DNA of 10,918 nt from an uncultured Bacilli bacterium (GCA_949113215.1 CARZYU010000012.1:1-10918); one strand, 5' to 3'; counted from the stretch's first letter, positions 1-6,555 are shown. The notes: generated by a model not told the origin, from the letters alone. Made by a program: numbers and translations.

Positions 1-198
1 CTAAAGCGAGAAGATAAATCACAAGTGGAATTCTATATGAAACTAATCGATGAAACATTAAAAAAAGCCCATCATAATAAAACAATAGGGATTATTATTT
101 CTAAGAAACAAAATAAGTTTATAGCAGAGTTTGTAGGCAATGATTTACTTATTACCCTTACTTATAAAACAGTTAACAATGAAATAGTTTTCAAATGA
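1..198 (+). CDS. DUF1016/YhcG-like PD-(D/E)XK nuclease family protein, C-terminal fragment
   Basis: An open frame enters from the left edge and ends at TGA 196-198, leaving 65 residues of C-terminus. The fragment contains QVEFYMKLIDETLKK followed by NKTIGIIISKKQNKFIAEF. This resembles the end of the DUF1016 (YhcG) C-terminal nuclease-like domain, where a Q-x-x-FY-x-x-x-x-D helix precedes a 'PSIGIILC..K....VEY' strand pair. The catalytic Asp/Glu-x-Lys residues of that fold would lie upstream, outside the window, so activity cannot be judged. Members of this family are accessory genes often found near restriction or other mobile loci; that is family knowledge, and nothing here shows what this copy does. 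It is the only plus-strand gene and faces lon, with a shared terminator between them. The family call rests on a short stretch; another PD-(D/E)XK-like protein is possible. Confidence 0.6.
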   Translation, partial: LKREDKSQVEFYMKLIDETLKKAHHNKTIGIIISKKQNKFIAEFVGNDLLITLTYKTVNNEIVFK

Positions 199-210
199 TA
201 CTTTCATAGA

Positions 211-245
211 AAAAGAACTTTTAACGATATGTTAAAAGTTCTTTT
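211..245. terminator. Bidirectional intrinsic terminator between the nuclease-like fragment and lon
   Basis: A perfect 15-bp inverted repeat (AAAAGAACTTTTAAC at 211-225, its complement at 231-245) encloses a 5-nt loop. On the plus strand the stem ends in TTTT and is followed by CGTTTTT. On the minus strand the exit side reads TTTTT followed by CTAT. It can therefore stop transcripts from both sides of this convergent pair. The lon stop codon (221-223) lies inside the stem, so the last codons of lon form one arm. Confidence 0.9.
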
Positions 246-2527
246 CGTTTTTCCTGTTTCTTTTTCTTGGAAGCAAATAAAGAACGATAAATCTCTTGAT
301 AATGATCCACTAAATGAAATACTAAATCTTTTTTGACATCATCGGGAATTTCTTCTAAATCATTCTGATTTGCTTTTGGTAAATAAATTTCCTTGATTCC
401 ACTACGATGAGCTCCAATAACTTTTTCTTTTAATCCTCCAATCGGAAGAATACGACCACGTAAAGTCATTTCACCTGTCATGGCAATCGTCTTCGATACT
501 TTTTGATCCAAAAATAAACTGATGAGCGCAGTTGTCAAAGCAATCCCAGCACTTGGGCCATCCTTCACCACAGCCCCTTCTGGCACGTGAATATGAACGT
601 CACTTTTTTCCATGAACTCGATAGGTATCCCTAATTCCTGAGCTTTGCTTTTGACATAACTGAAAGCAATCTGGGCTGATTCTTGCATCACTTTCCCCAA
701 AGATCCTGTTAAAATCAGAGTTCCGTTCCCTTGATAAGTCGTCACTTCCATCGGCAAGATATCTCCTCCAAATGGAGTATAGCTGTATTTTTTTGGTCCT
801 AAATATTCTTCGACCAAAGAAGAAGTAACAAGACAAGAAGCAATGGTTTTATCTAGAAGAAAATGTTTGACAATTTTTCGTAAGATGGACGCAATCACTC
901 TCTCCAACTCACGAACACCAGCTTCCCTTGTGTAAAAACGAATCAAAGAAAGAATTGCAGCTTCTTCAAACTGTACCTCAATTTCGGTTAATCCATGTTC
1001 TGAAAGTGCTCTTGGAATGAGATAGTTTCTCGCAATATCCAACTTCTCATATTCCGTATACGATGAAATCGTAATGAGTTCCAAACGATCCAGTAACTCC
1101 AAAGGAATTTGTTCAATGTAGTTTGCTGTGGCAATAAACATTACCTTAGAAAGGTCATACTCTTCTTCGATATAATGGTCAGCAAACGACATGTTTTGTT
1201 CTGGATCCAATACTTCTAGTAAAGCGGAAGCAGGATCCCCTTTGATATCCTTCGTCATTTTATCGATTTCATCAATGATGAAAACTGGATTGGTTGTTTT
1301 CACTCTTCGCATTCCTTGAATGATGCGGCCAGGACTTGCTCCTACATAAGTACGACGATGACCTAAGATCTCCGCTTCATCATGGATTCCTCCAACCGAC
1401 ATTTTCGTCGCTCTTCTACCTAAACTTTTGGCAATACTCATAGCAAGAGAGGTCTTACCCACTCCAGGAGGACCTACCAAACAAAGAATAGGACTTTTGG
1501 AATGGTCAGTATTTTGTTTGACTGCCAAATACTCTAAAATACGATCTTTCACTTTTTCCAATCCATAATGAGTCGAATCCAAAATTCGTTTTACCTCAGG
1601 AAGAGAAGAAACATCTCTCGTCTGATAAGACCAAGGAAGAGACAATAACCAGTCGACATAGTCACGAATAATCCCCACCTCAGGTGAATTAGGGCTTGCC
1701 ATTTCATAACGACGAAGTTCCAACTTCAACCTCTGTTTTACTTTTGGCGGACACTTAAGCGCATTGACTCGTTGCTTTAAGGTATTGATCTCATCGTCTT
1801 TATCGTTCGATTCTCCTAGTTCCTTTTTGATCACCTGTAATTTTTCGCGCAGAACGAATTCCTTCTGACTCTCAGCTAGTTCCTTCTCAACCTTCTCATC
1901 GATTGCTTGCTCAAGTTCAAAGACTTTGATATCCTGTGACATATCATTTCGTAACATCTTTACTCGTTCGACAGGATTCACTTCATTCAAATAGTCGAGT
2001 TTTCGTGAAAAAGTCGTTGGAAGCATATCGGCTACCAAATCCGTCAACTTCGAAAGTGGTAACGTATCGGTTACTTCACTTAAGATCGCATTGCTGATAT
2101 AAGGAACTTGTTTGATGTAACGATGAAGTTGCTTTAACAAACTTCTAGCATAAGCGGACTCTTCTTTAGGATCTATCTCTTCTTCAGAGAAGAAGCTAAC
2201 TTCGGCCATGGTAATTTCATCTTCCACATGATACCCTAATACACTTCTTCTCTCTAATCCCTCTAAAATAATTCTCGTCTTGCCATTTGGCATTTCCATC
2301 TTAAGTTTCAGTTTCGCTTCTACTCCTAAAAAAGGAAGTTCTCCTAACTCAAAATGCGTTTCTAAAAAGTCGACTGGAGTCACAACCAGCATCGTTCCTT
2401 GATAACAAGATTCAATCAAAGAAAGCAATTGCTTATCTTCCATCGTATCAAATTCAATTCGTAACTCCCTGCTTGGAAATAAGACCATTTCACGTAAAAT
2501 CAAGACTGGTAACAGATTTTTTTCCAT
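221..2527 (-). CDS. lon: ATP-dependent protease Lon (LonA type, Ser/Lys)
   Basis: LonA is a cytoplasmic homohexameric AAA+ protease that unfolds and degrades misfolded and regulatory proteins. The 768-residue protein has an N-terminal substrate-binding domain (about 4-200) and a helical/coiled region (about 200-290). The AAA+ module has Walker A GPPGVGKT at 352-359 and Walker B VFIIDEID at 415-422. The C-terminal protease domain has Ser659 in KDGPSAG and Lys702 in GGLKEK. ATG 2527 is chosen because GGAGGTGG precedes it closely; the open frame continues 31 codons upstream, but through the promoter. Oddity: after LGPKKYSY the sequence goes straight to TPFGGDILPMEV. The usual linker and VGxVTGLAWT strand of the protease domain, about 17 residues, are absent. 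A Lys-rich tail (KKKKQEKRK) ends the protein. tig lies directly upstream, as in many Bacilli, but without clpX between. lon has its own promoter. Confidence 0.97.
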   Translation of the reverse strand: MEKNLLPVLILREMVLFPSRELRIEFDTMEDKQLLSLIESCYQGTMLVVTPVDFLETHFELGELPFLGVEAKLKLKMEMPNGKTRIILEGLERRSVLGYHVEDEITMAEVSFFSEEEIDPKEESAYARSLLKQLHRYIKQVPYISNAILSEVTDTLPLSKLTDLVADMLPTTFSRKLDYLNEVNPVERVKMLRNDMSQDIKVFELEQAIDEKVEKELAESQKEFVLREKLQVIKKELGESNDKDDEINTLKQRVNALKCPPKVKQRLKLELRRYEMASPNSPEVGIIRDYVDWLLSLPWSYQTRDVSSLPEVKRILDSTHYGLEKVKDRILEYLAVKQNTDHSKSPILCLVGPPGVGKTSLAMSIAKSLGRRATKMSVGGIHDEAEILGHRRTYVGASPGRIIQGMRRVKTTNPVFIIDEIDKMTKDIKGDPASALLEVLDPEQNMSFADHYIEEEYDLSKVMFIATANYIEQIPLELLDRLELITISSYTEYEKLDIARNYLIPRALSEHGLTEIEVQFEEAAILSLIRFYTREAGVRELERVIASILRKIVKHFLLDKTIASCLVTSSLVEEYLGPKKYSYTPFGGDILPMEVTTYQGNGTLILTGSLGKVMQESAQIAFSYVKSKAQELGIPIEFMEKSDVHIHVPEGAVVKDGPSAGIALTTALISLFLDQKVSKTIAMTGEMTLRGRILPIGGLKEKVIGAHRSGIKEIYLPKANQNDLEEIPDDVKKDLVFHLVDHYQEIYRSLFASKKKKQEKRKELLTYR

Positions 2528-2542
2528 GGTCCACCTCCAATT

Positions 2543-2597
2543 TGAAATATTGCTTTTTATTATAACAGGAAACAAAAAAACCGCAACCAATATTTCA
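2543..2597. repeat. Inverted repeat bracketing the lon promoter (possible operator)
   Basis: TGAAATATTG at 2543-2552 and its exact complement CAATATTTCA at 2588-2597 flank the core lon promoter, 35 nt apart. One arm lies between the -10 and the ribosome-binding site, the other just upstream of the -35. Because the distal arm is upstream of the expected transcription start, this is not an mRNA hairpin. It could be paired operator half-sites, but the arms are AT-rich and chance is possible. No regulator is identified. Confidence 0.4.
2559..2586 (-). promoter_or_regulatory. lon promoter (sigma-A, extended -10)
   Basis: Read on the minus strand, -35 TTGCGG (2581-2586), a 16-nt spacer and -10 TATAAT (2559-2564) precede lon. 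TGT directly before the -10 makes an extended -10 (TGTTATAAT), which can compensate for the weak -35. The -10 is about 31 nt from the lon ATG. No CIRCE-type (HrcA) or tandem GGTCAAA (CtsR) heat-shock operator is visible. Confidence 0.75.
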
Positions 2598-2632
2598 CAA
2601 ATTTTCCTGAAAAACGACAAGTAATTTTTTCC

Positions 2633-2666
2633 AAAAAAAAGACAACCTCCTATTTGGAATGTTGTC
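2633..2666 (-). terminator. Intrinsic terminator of tig
   Basis: On the minus strand, GACAAC (2661-2666) pairs with GTTGTC (2641-2646). A few further inner pairs are possible across one mismatch. A run of eight T (2633-2640) follows. It begins 7 nt after the tig stop and separates tig from the lon promoter. Confidence 0.85.
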
Positions 2667-2673
2667 CTCTTTC

Positions 2674-3966
2674 TTACTTGTTGTATTCTTTTAAAAGATC
2701 AATTACTTTTCTCATTTCAAGATCGTACTTGATCATATCAAGTCCACCAAATTGAGCAAGGAATGCATCCTTTTCCATCTGGTAACGTTTGGCAAGTTCT
2801 TCTGCCTCTTTCGAAGCTTCTTCGTCGGTAATCTCTACTTTTTCTAATGTCATAATTTCTTCTAACATCAAACGATATAACACGTGAGAGAAAGCTTCTT
2901 TTTCCATTTGAGAACGCAAATCCTTTTCACTTGACTTCGTAATTTGGTAGTAAAGATCAAGAGAAACTCCTTGCATTTTCATTTGTTCTTCAAAACGCCC
3001 AACGAGACGATCCGTTTCTTCTTCAACCATTTCTTCTGGAATGTCTACTTCGGTATTCTTTCCTACTTCTTCCATCAAACGATCAACGTATTTGTTTTCC
3101 GCATCCATTTCTTTTTGAGCTTTGATGTTTTCTTCCAGTTCTTTACGAAGACTCTCTTCGGAATCAATTCCTTCCATACCAAGATCTTCAAAGAAATCTT
3201 TATCAAGCTCTCTTTGTTTTTTCTCTTTCACTTCGTGAACAGTTACTTCGAAAGTAGCTTTCTGTCCTTTTAAGTCTTCACTTGGATATTCTTCTGGGAA
3301 TGTCACTTCGATTTCTTTCGTTTCTCCAGCTTTTAAGCCAATCAATTGTTCTTCAAAACCGGGAATGAAAGTATTGCTCCCAATTTCAAGGGAATAGTTT
3401 TCTCCCTTTCCACCATCGAACGCTACTCCATCTTTCTTTCCTAAGAAATCAATGATCGCAATATTACCATTTTCAATCTTACCCTCTTTGGTAACTGCTT
3501 CTTCGTAACGTTCTAACAAATGACCAAGTTCATGATTGATCTCTTCCTTCGTTACTTTCACTTCTTCTTTTGTCACCTTTAACCCTTTGTACTTTTTAAC
3601 GGTAACTTCTGGTTTTGTTACAATCTTGAATGAAAATTCCACGCCAGACTCATCAATACTCTTAAGATCAACAGCTGGTTGTACAACGGGAATTAATTTA
3701 CTATCATCAAGTGCCTTCTCATAAGCAATTTGTAATACATGATCTGCTGCTTCAAAGTAAAGACTTTCTTTTCCAAATTTCTTCTCAAAAACATTACGTG
3801 GAACTTTTCCTTTACGAAATCCATCCACCGTAACATTCTTTACTTTTTCTTGAAATGCTTCGTCCATTGCCTTCGTCCAAGAATCACCCTCGATCTTTAC
3901 GACAACTTCATGGACATTTTGATTCTTTTTTACAGTCTTCTCTGTTGTTTCTGTTTTCTTTGCCAT
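2674..3966 (-). CDS. tig: Trigger factor, ribosome-associated chaperone and peptidyl-prolyl isomerase
   Basis: Trigger factor docks at the ribosomal exit tunnel and shields nascent chains. The 430-residue protein shows the family's three domains. The N-terminal ribosome-binding domain carries the signature loop GFRKGKVP at 49-56. The FKBP-type isomerase domain spans about 165-245, with GNIAIIDFLGKKDG, FIPGFEEQLIGLKAGE and TFPEEYPSEDLKGQ. A long helical, acidic C-terminal chaperone domain spans about 250-430. A charged lead of about 15 residues (MAKKTETTEKTVKKN) precedes the conserved start; such leads occur in some relatives. ATG 3966 is supported by GGAGGAGA 5 nt upstream and by a consensus promoter just before it. 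Length is normal for the family. It is followed by its own terminator and then lon, so folding and degradation genes sit side by side but are separately transcribed. Confidence 0.97.
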   Translation of the reverse strand: MAKKTETTEKTVKKNQNVHEVVVKIEGDSWTKAMDEAFQEKVKNVTVDGFRKGKVPRNVFEKKFGKESLYFEAADHVLQIAYEKALDDSKLIPVVQPAVDLKSIDESGVEFSFKIVTKPEVTVKKYKGLKVTKEEVKVTKEEINHELGHLLERYEEAVTKEGKIENGNIAIIDFLGKKDGVAFDGGKGENYSLEIGSNTFIPGFEEQLIGLKAGETKEIEVTFPEEYPSEDLKGQKATFEVTVHEVKEKKQRELDKDFFEDLGMEGIDSEESLRKELEENIKAQKEMDAENKYVDRLMEEVGKNTEVDIPEEMVEEETDRLVGRFEEQMKMQGVSLDLYYQITKSSEKDLRSQMEKEAFSHVLYRLMLEEIMTLEKVEITDEEASKEAEELAKRYQMEKDAFLAQFGGLDMIKYDLEMRKVIDLLKEYNK

Positions 3967-3989
3967 ATTATCTCCTCCAACACGTTTCT

Positions 3990-4018
3990 ATTATATCTTA
4001 CATTCTACCGTCAAGCAA
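3990..4018 (-). promoter_or_regulatory. tig promoter (sigma-A)
   Basis: Minus strand: -35 TTGCTT (4013-4018), a 17-nt spacer and a perfect -10 TATAAT (3990-3995). A closer -35 match, TTGACG, lies 4 nt further in, but would leave only 13 nt of spacer. The -35 begins directly beyond the T-run of the upstream operon's terminator. Confidence 0.75.
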
Positions 4019-4042
4019 GAAAAAAAGAGGAACTTATTCCTC
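4019..4042 (-). terminator. Intrinsic terminator of the ABC transporter operon
   Basis: Minus strand: GAGGAA (4037-4042), a 4-nt loop TAAG, then TTCCTC (4027-4032), followed by TTTTTTTC. It lies about 52 nt past the permease stop codon. No gene is seen in the 4043-4094 gap. The T-run abuts the tig -35. Confidence 0.85.
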
Positions 4043-4094
4043 AATACAAGTACTTCAAAGTAGATACACAATATCTGCTCTTTGTGAATGACTT

Positions 4095-4895
4095 CTACTC
4101 CAAATTTAATTTTTTTGTGAATATCTTCGTCGTAAGAAGATAAGAAACGGTAGCAAAGAAAGCAAGTAAAATAGCACTCACAAAGAAGATAAATCCCATA
4201 CTAGAAGCAAACGAAGGGCCCGGCACACTTTCATTTAATACTGCAAATACATCTGGTCGGAACAAAAAGGTAATTCCCAAGGTGATGAGGGCCAAGATTT
4301 CATAAATCACATACAAAACAAACCAAGATACTAAAGAGAACAATAATTTATTGGTATTTTGCATTTGACCAATCGCCACGGCCAAATAAATCATACAAAG
4401 TTGAGAAATATAGCTAAGTACCATATAAAGAGCAAGAAATAAGAGACAAAGGCCAAACGAAATACCAAACGTCATACTCATTTCTTCTTGAAACTTTACC
4501 AAAAGAGAATCCCAAGAAGATTGATAAAAAGCGAGTACCACAGAAAGAACAATTACAGCAATCGATAAAACAAGATAAATGAGACTAGACAAAAGTTTCG
4601 CTTGGATGATTCTATGTTTGGTAACTGGTAAGGTATGTGTCAAATAGCCATTATCTTTAATTAAGTTTTGATAGAATCGTTTGATGGATTCGGCAAACGT
4701 CAAAAAGAATAAAGCAACAAGGCCAATGATGGTTAATATGCAAAGAGGCACTTCTACATAATGAAATACAGAAAAATGAGAACGAAGGGTACTCACTCCT
4801 CGCAAAAGTAAGGAAAGAAGCATCACTACTCCATATGCTGGAAACAACGTTTTTCCCATACTATTAAGATCGTATTTTAATAATTTTCTTAACAT
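4095..4895 (-). CDS. ABC-2 type transporter permease
   Basis: This is the membrane subunit paired with the ATPase encoded immediately upstream. The 266-residue protein has about six hydrophobic segments, near residues 16-34, 48-68, 102-124, 143-175, 184-212 and 231-254. A long amphipathic stretch between the second and third contains NLIKDNGYLTHTLPVTKHRI. That 'YLTHTLPVTK' pattern is typical of bacitracin/lantibiotic-type or YtrC-like ABC-2 permeases, where it forms a cytoplasmic coupling helix. The ATG (4893-4895) lies inside the end of the ATPase gene (7-nt overlap, ATGTTAA) and is preceded by GGGAGG with 7-nt spacing, so translation is probably coupled. The substrate is unknown. In characterised operons of this layout the system responds to cell-wall-active antibiotics, but that is family knowledge, not evidence from this sequence. 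Confidence 0.85.
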   Translation of the reverse strand: MLRKLLKYDLNSMGKTLFPAYGVVMLLSLLLRGVSTLRSHFSVFHYVEVPLCILTIIGLVALFFLTFAESIKRFYQNLIKDNGYLTHTLPVTKHRIIQAKLLSSLIYLVLSIAVIVLSVVLAFYQSSWDSLLVKFQEEMSMTFGISFGLCLLFLALYMVLSYISQLCMIYLAVAIGQMQNTNKLLFSLVSWFVLYVIYEILALITLGITFLFRPDVFAVLNESVPGPSFASSMGFIFFVSAILLAFFATVSYLLTTKIFTKKLNLE

Positions 4896-5584
4896 TTAAA
4901 TACCTCCCGGAAAATCTGATCAATGGACTTTCCCTCTTCTGTACGAAGTCCATCTGCATTCGCTGTCAAAATGACTTTCCCTTGTGATAAGAAAATCACT
5001 TCATCCAAAACCCGTTCAATTTCTGCAATCAAATGAGTGGAAATTAAAACACTAGATCCTTCACGAAAATTTGTTAAAATGGTATCCAAAATGGCATCTC
5101 TTGCAGCAGGGTCCACTCCCCCAATCGGTTCATCCAAAATATAAAGATCGGCTTTTCGACTCATCACTAAGATCAACTGAACCTTTTCTCTCGTTCCTTT
5201 GGATAATGCTTTCAATTTATGCGATGGATCAATTCCAAATTTCTCAAGCAATTGATACGCTCTTTCTTTTTCGAAATCTTCATAAAAATCCACAAAAAAG
5301 GAAATAGCTTCTTCTACTTTCATACTAGGATCCAAATAAGTCCGTTCTGGAAGATACGATATGATCTTTTTACTTTCCACTCCAGGACATTTTCCCTTAA
5401 TGAGAACTTCTCCTTTCGTTGGTGCCAACAAATCATTGATCAACTTGATAAGTGTCGATTTTCCACTTCCATTAGGTCCTAACAGCCCATAAATTTTTCC
5501 CTTTTGAAGCTTCAAACAAATATCTTGAAGAGCTTCATAAGAACCATAGCTTTTAGAAAGATGTTTACATTCTACTAAATTCAT
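4889..5584 (-). CDS. ABC transporter ATP-binding protein (YtrB-like)
   Basis: The 231-residue nucleotide-binding subunit has all core motifs: Walker A GPNGSGKST at 36-44, signature LSKGT at 127-131, Walker B LYILDEP at 147-153 (Glu152 catalytic) followed by IGGVDPAAR, and switch His184 in STHL. Two features mark the GntR-linked YtrB-type subfamily: LSKGT instead of LSGGQ, and SYLPER with Glu in the usual Q-loop position. The start is ATG 5584, where the homologous region (MNLVECKHLSKSYG) begins and where ATG overlaps the regulator's TGA by 4 nt (ATGA). The frame stays open 32 codons upstream, but only as an overlap with the regulator gene. It is the second gene of a tightly overlapping regulator-ATPase-permease operon, so the two transporter subunits are made together. 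Confidence 0.92.
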   Translation of the reverse strand: MNLVECKHLSKSYGSYEALQDICLKLQKGKIYGLLGPNGSGKSTLIKLINDLLAPTKGEVLIKGKCPGVESKKIISYLPERTYLDPSMKVEEAISFFVDFYEDFEKERAYQLLEKFGIDPSHKLKALSKGTREKVQLILVMSRKADLYILDEPIGGVDPAARDAILDTILTNFREGSSVLISTHLIAEIERVLDEVIFLSQGKVILTANADGLRTEEGKSIDQIFREVFKC

Positions 5585-5952
5585 TTTTCCTCTTTCTCCT
5601 TTCTTTTCTCTAGATAACGAATTGCTTCTTCCCTCGAAAAACCAATTTTTTTCATTGCTTGAAAATAATCTTTTACACAAGTTTTGGCCATAGCTTCTTT
5701 CTTAGACTTCAGAATCAAAGAATCTTTGGTTACGTATTTTCCATTGGTTCTCTCTGTGTAAATGTATCCTAATTCTTCTAGTTCTTGTAAAGCCCTTTGC
5801 ATGGTATTAGGATTCACTTTCGCCTCATCTGCCAAATCACGAACCGAAGGGATCTTTTCCCCAAGTGGATAAACGCCTAGCACGATACGTCTCTCTAATT
5901 CTTCTACTAATTGTCTATAAATTGGTCTTTCATTATCAAAGTTCCACTCCAA
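5581..5952 (-). CDS. GntR-family transcriptional regulator, YtrA subfamily
   Basis: This is a small (123-residue) regulator with a winged helix-turn-helix at about 8-75. Visible elements are PIYRQLVEELERRI, GEKIPSVRDLA, and the recognition helix region VNPNTMQRALQELEELGYI, followed by a wing (TNGKYVT). The short C-terminal helical tail, without a FadR/UTRA effector domain, is characteristic of the YtrA subfamily, which represses its own ABC transporter operon. The start is taken as TTG at 5950-5952: GGGAGG lies 7 nt upstream, and the homology begins at EWNFDNERPIYRQL. The frame is open 16 codons further, but that stretch is the operator and promoter. An otherwise standard gene with a rare TTG start may be translated at a low level. 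It is first in the operon and overlaps the ATPase start by 4 nt. Confidence 0.9.
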   Translation of the reverse strand: MEWNFDNERPIYRQLVEELERRIVLGVYPLGEKIPSVRDLADEAKVNPNTMQRALQELEELGYIYTERTNGKYVTKDSLILKSKKEAMAKTCVKDYFQAMKKIGFSREEAIRYLEKRKEKEEK

Positions 5953-5969
5953 ACAATCGCCTCCCGTTA

Positions 5970-5993
5970 ATTGTATTAATTCGTTAATACAAT
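5970..5993. promoter_or_regulatory. Palindromic operator of the GntR/ABC operon
   Basis: A perfect inverted repeat, arms ATTGTATTAA (5970-5979) and TTAATACAAT (5984-5993) around a 4-nt centre, lies between the promoter and the regulator's ribosome-binding site. One end overlaps the last two bases of the -10. Position and symmetry fit autorepression by the GntR protein encoded just downstream. Binding itself is inferred. Confidence 0.8.
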
Positions 5994-6020
5994 AGTACAA
6001 TAACTTTTCTTCTCTGTCAA
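5992..6020 (-). promoter_or_regulatory. Promoter of the GntR/ABC operon (sigma-A)
   Basis: Minus strand: consensus -35 TTGACA (6015-6020), a 17-nt spacer and -10 TACTAT (5992-5997). The palindromic operator begins within the -10, so a bound repressor would block polymerase. The promoter sits directly after the greA terminator. Confidence 0.85.
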
Positions 6021-6023
6021 GAA

Positions 6024-6055
6024 CAAAAAAATAGAATACCTAATGTATTCTATTT
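6024..6055 (-). terminator. Intrinsic terminator of greA, overlapping its stop codon
   Basis: Minus strand: an 11-bp stem AAATAGAATAC (6045-6055) and its complement GTATTCTATTT (6029-6039) around a 5-nt loop, running into a total of seven T. The greA stop codon TAG (6050-6052) is part of the first arm. Confidence 0.85.
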
Positions 6056-6523
6056 AATGGCTGTGATTTCAATTTCATAAGTACCATTGGGACTATCGAC
6101 ACTGACGACATCCCCTACCTTATGACTCATAAGCGCTTTGGCAATGGGAGATTCGTTTGAAATCTTACTCTCAAATGGATCCGCTTCTTGGCTTCCTACG
6201 ATTTTATATTCATCCATTTCATCGGGATCATCCAAATACTTGATGGCTACTGTACTACCAAGACCAACTTCATCTTTCTTCGCCTCTTCGATAATGACAA
6301 CATTTTCAAGCATCTTTTCGACCGTCTGAATTCTTCCTTCGATTTGTGCTTGTTCATTACGTGCCGCATCGTATTCGGCATTTTCCGACAAATCACCTAA
6401 ACTTCTCGCCTCTTTGATCGCTTGAATGTTTTCAGGTCTTCTTACATTTATTAAAAAGTCTAACTCTTTCTTTAAATCATCGTAACCTTGTTGTGTTAAA
6501 TAAACTGGCTTTTTATCGCGCAT
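6050..6523 (-). CDS. greA: Transcription elongation factor GreA
   Basis: GreA enters the secondary channel of RNA polymerase and stimulates cleavage of backtracked transcripts. The 157-residue length is typical. The N-terminal coiled coil (about 10-75) carries the conserved tip GDLSENAEYDAARNEQ with Asp44 and Glu47, the acidic residues that act at the polymerase active site. The C-terminal FKBP-like domain includes GSTVAIKYLDDPDEMDEYKIVGSQEADP and ISNESPIAKALMSHKVGDVVSV. ATG 6523 is preferred because GAGG lies 8 nt upstream and homologues begin here; an in-frame GTG three codons upstream (6530-6532) falls within the ribosome-binding region. greA has its own promoter right after the dGTPase-like gene's stop and its own terminator. 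In B. subtilis greA likewise follows the U32 (yrrN-yrrO) genes, with udk between; here a dGTPase-like gene occupies that place. Confidence 0.97.
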   Translation of the reverse strand: MRDKKPVYLTQQGYDDLKKELDFLINVRRPENIQAIKEARSLGDLSENAEYDAARNEQAQIEGRIQTVEKMLENVVIIEEAKKDEVGLGSTVAIKYLDDPDEMDEYKIVGSQEADPFESKISNESPIAKALMSHKVGDVVSVDSPNGTYEIEITAIK

Positions 6524-6555
6524 TTTCTTCACCTCTAATCAATAATGTCTTTAAA

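Noticed and set aside
2528..2620. A hydrophobic N-terminal extension of Lon that would resemble a membrane anchor
   Set aside because: The open frame does continue upstream and reads as hydrophobic, but this stretch contains the lon promoter, inverted repeat and ribosome-binding site. GGAGGTGG precedes ATG 2527, where homologues begin.
2528..2640. CIRCE or CtsR heat-shock operators upstream of lon
   Set aside because: Neither TTAGCACTC/GAGTGCTAA nor tandem GGTCAAA elements are present. Only the unrelated TGAAATATTG inverted repeat is seen.
4062..4076. A small hairpin AGATA-loop-TATCT after the permease stop as a terminator
   Set aside because: It has only five weak pairs and no T-run follows. 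The real terminator is the GC-richer hairpin at 4019-4042.
3739..4143. Long plus-strand open frames opposite tig and the permease end
   Set aside because: They are antisense shadows of tig, rich in Phe/Leu/Ser from the complement of Lys/Glu codons, with no ribosome-binding site or known domain, and the sense gene is certain.
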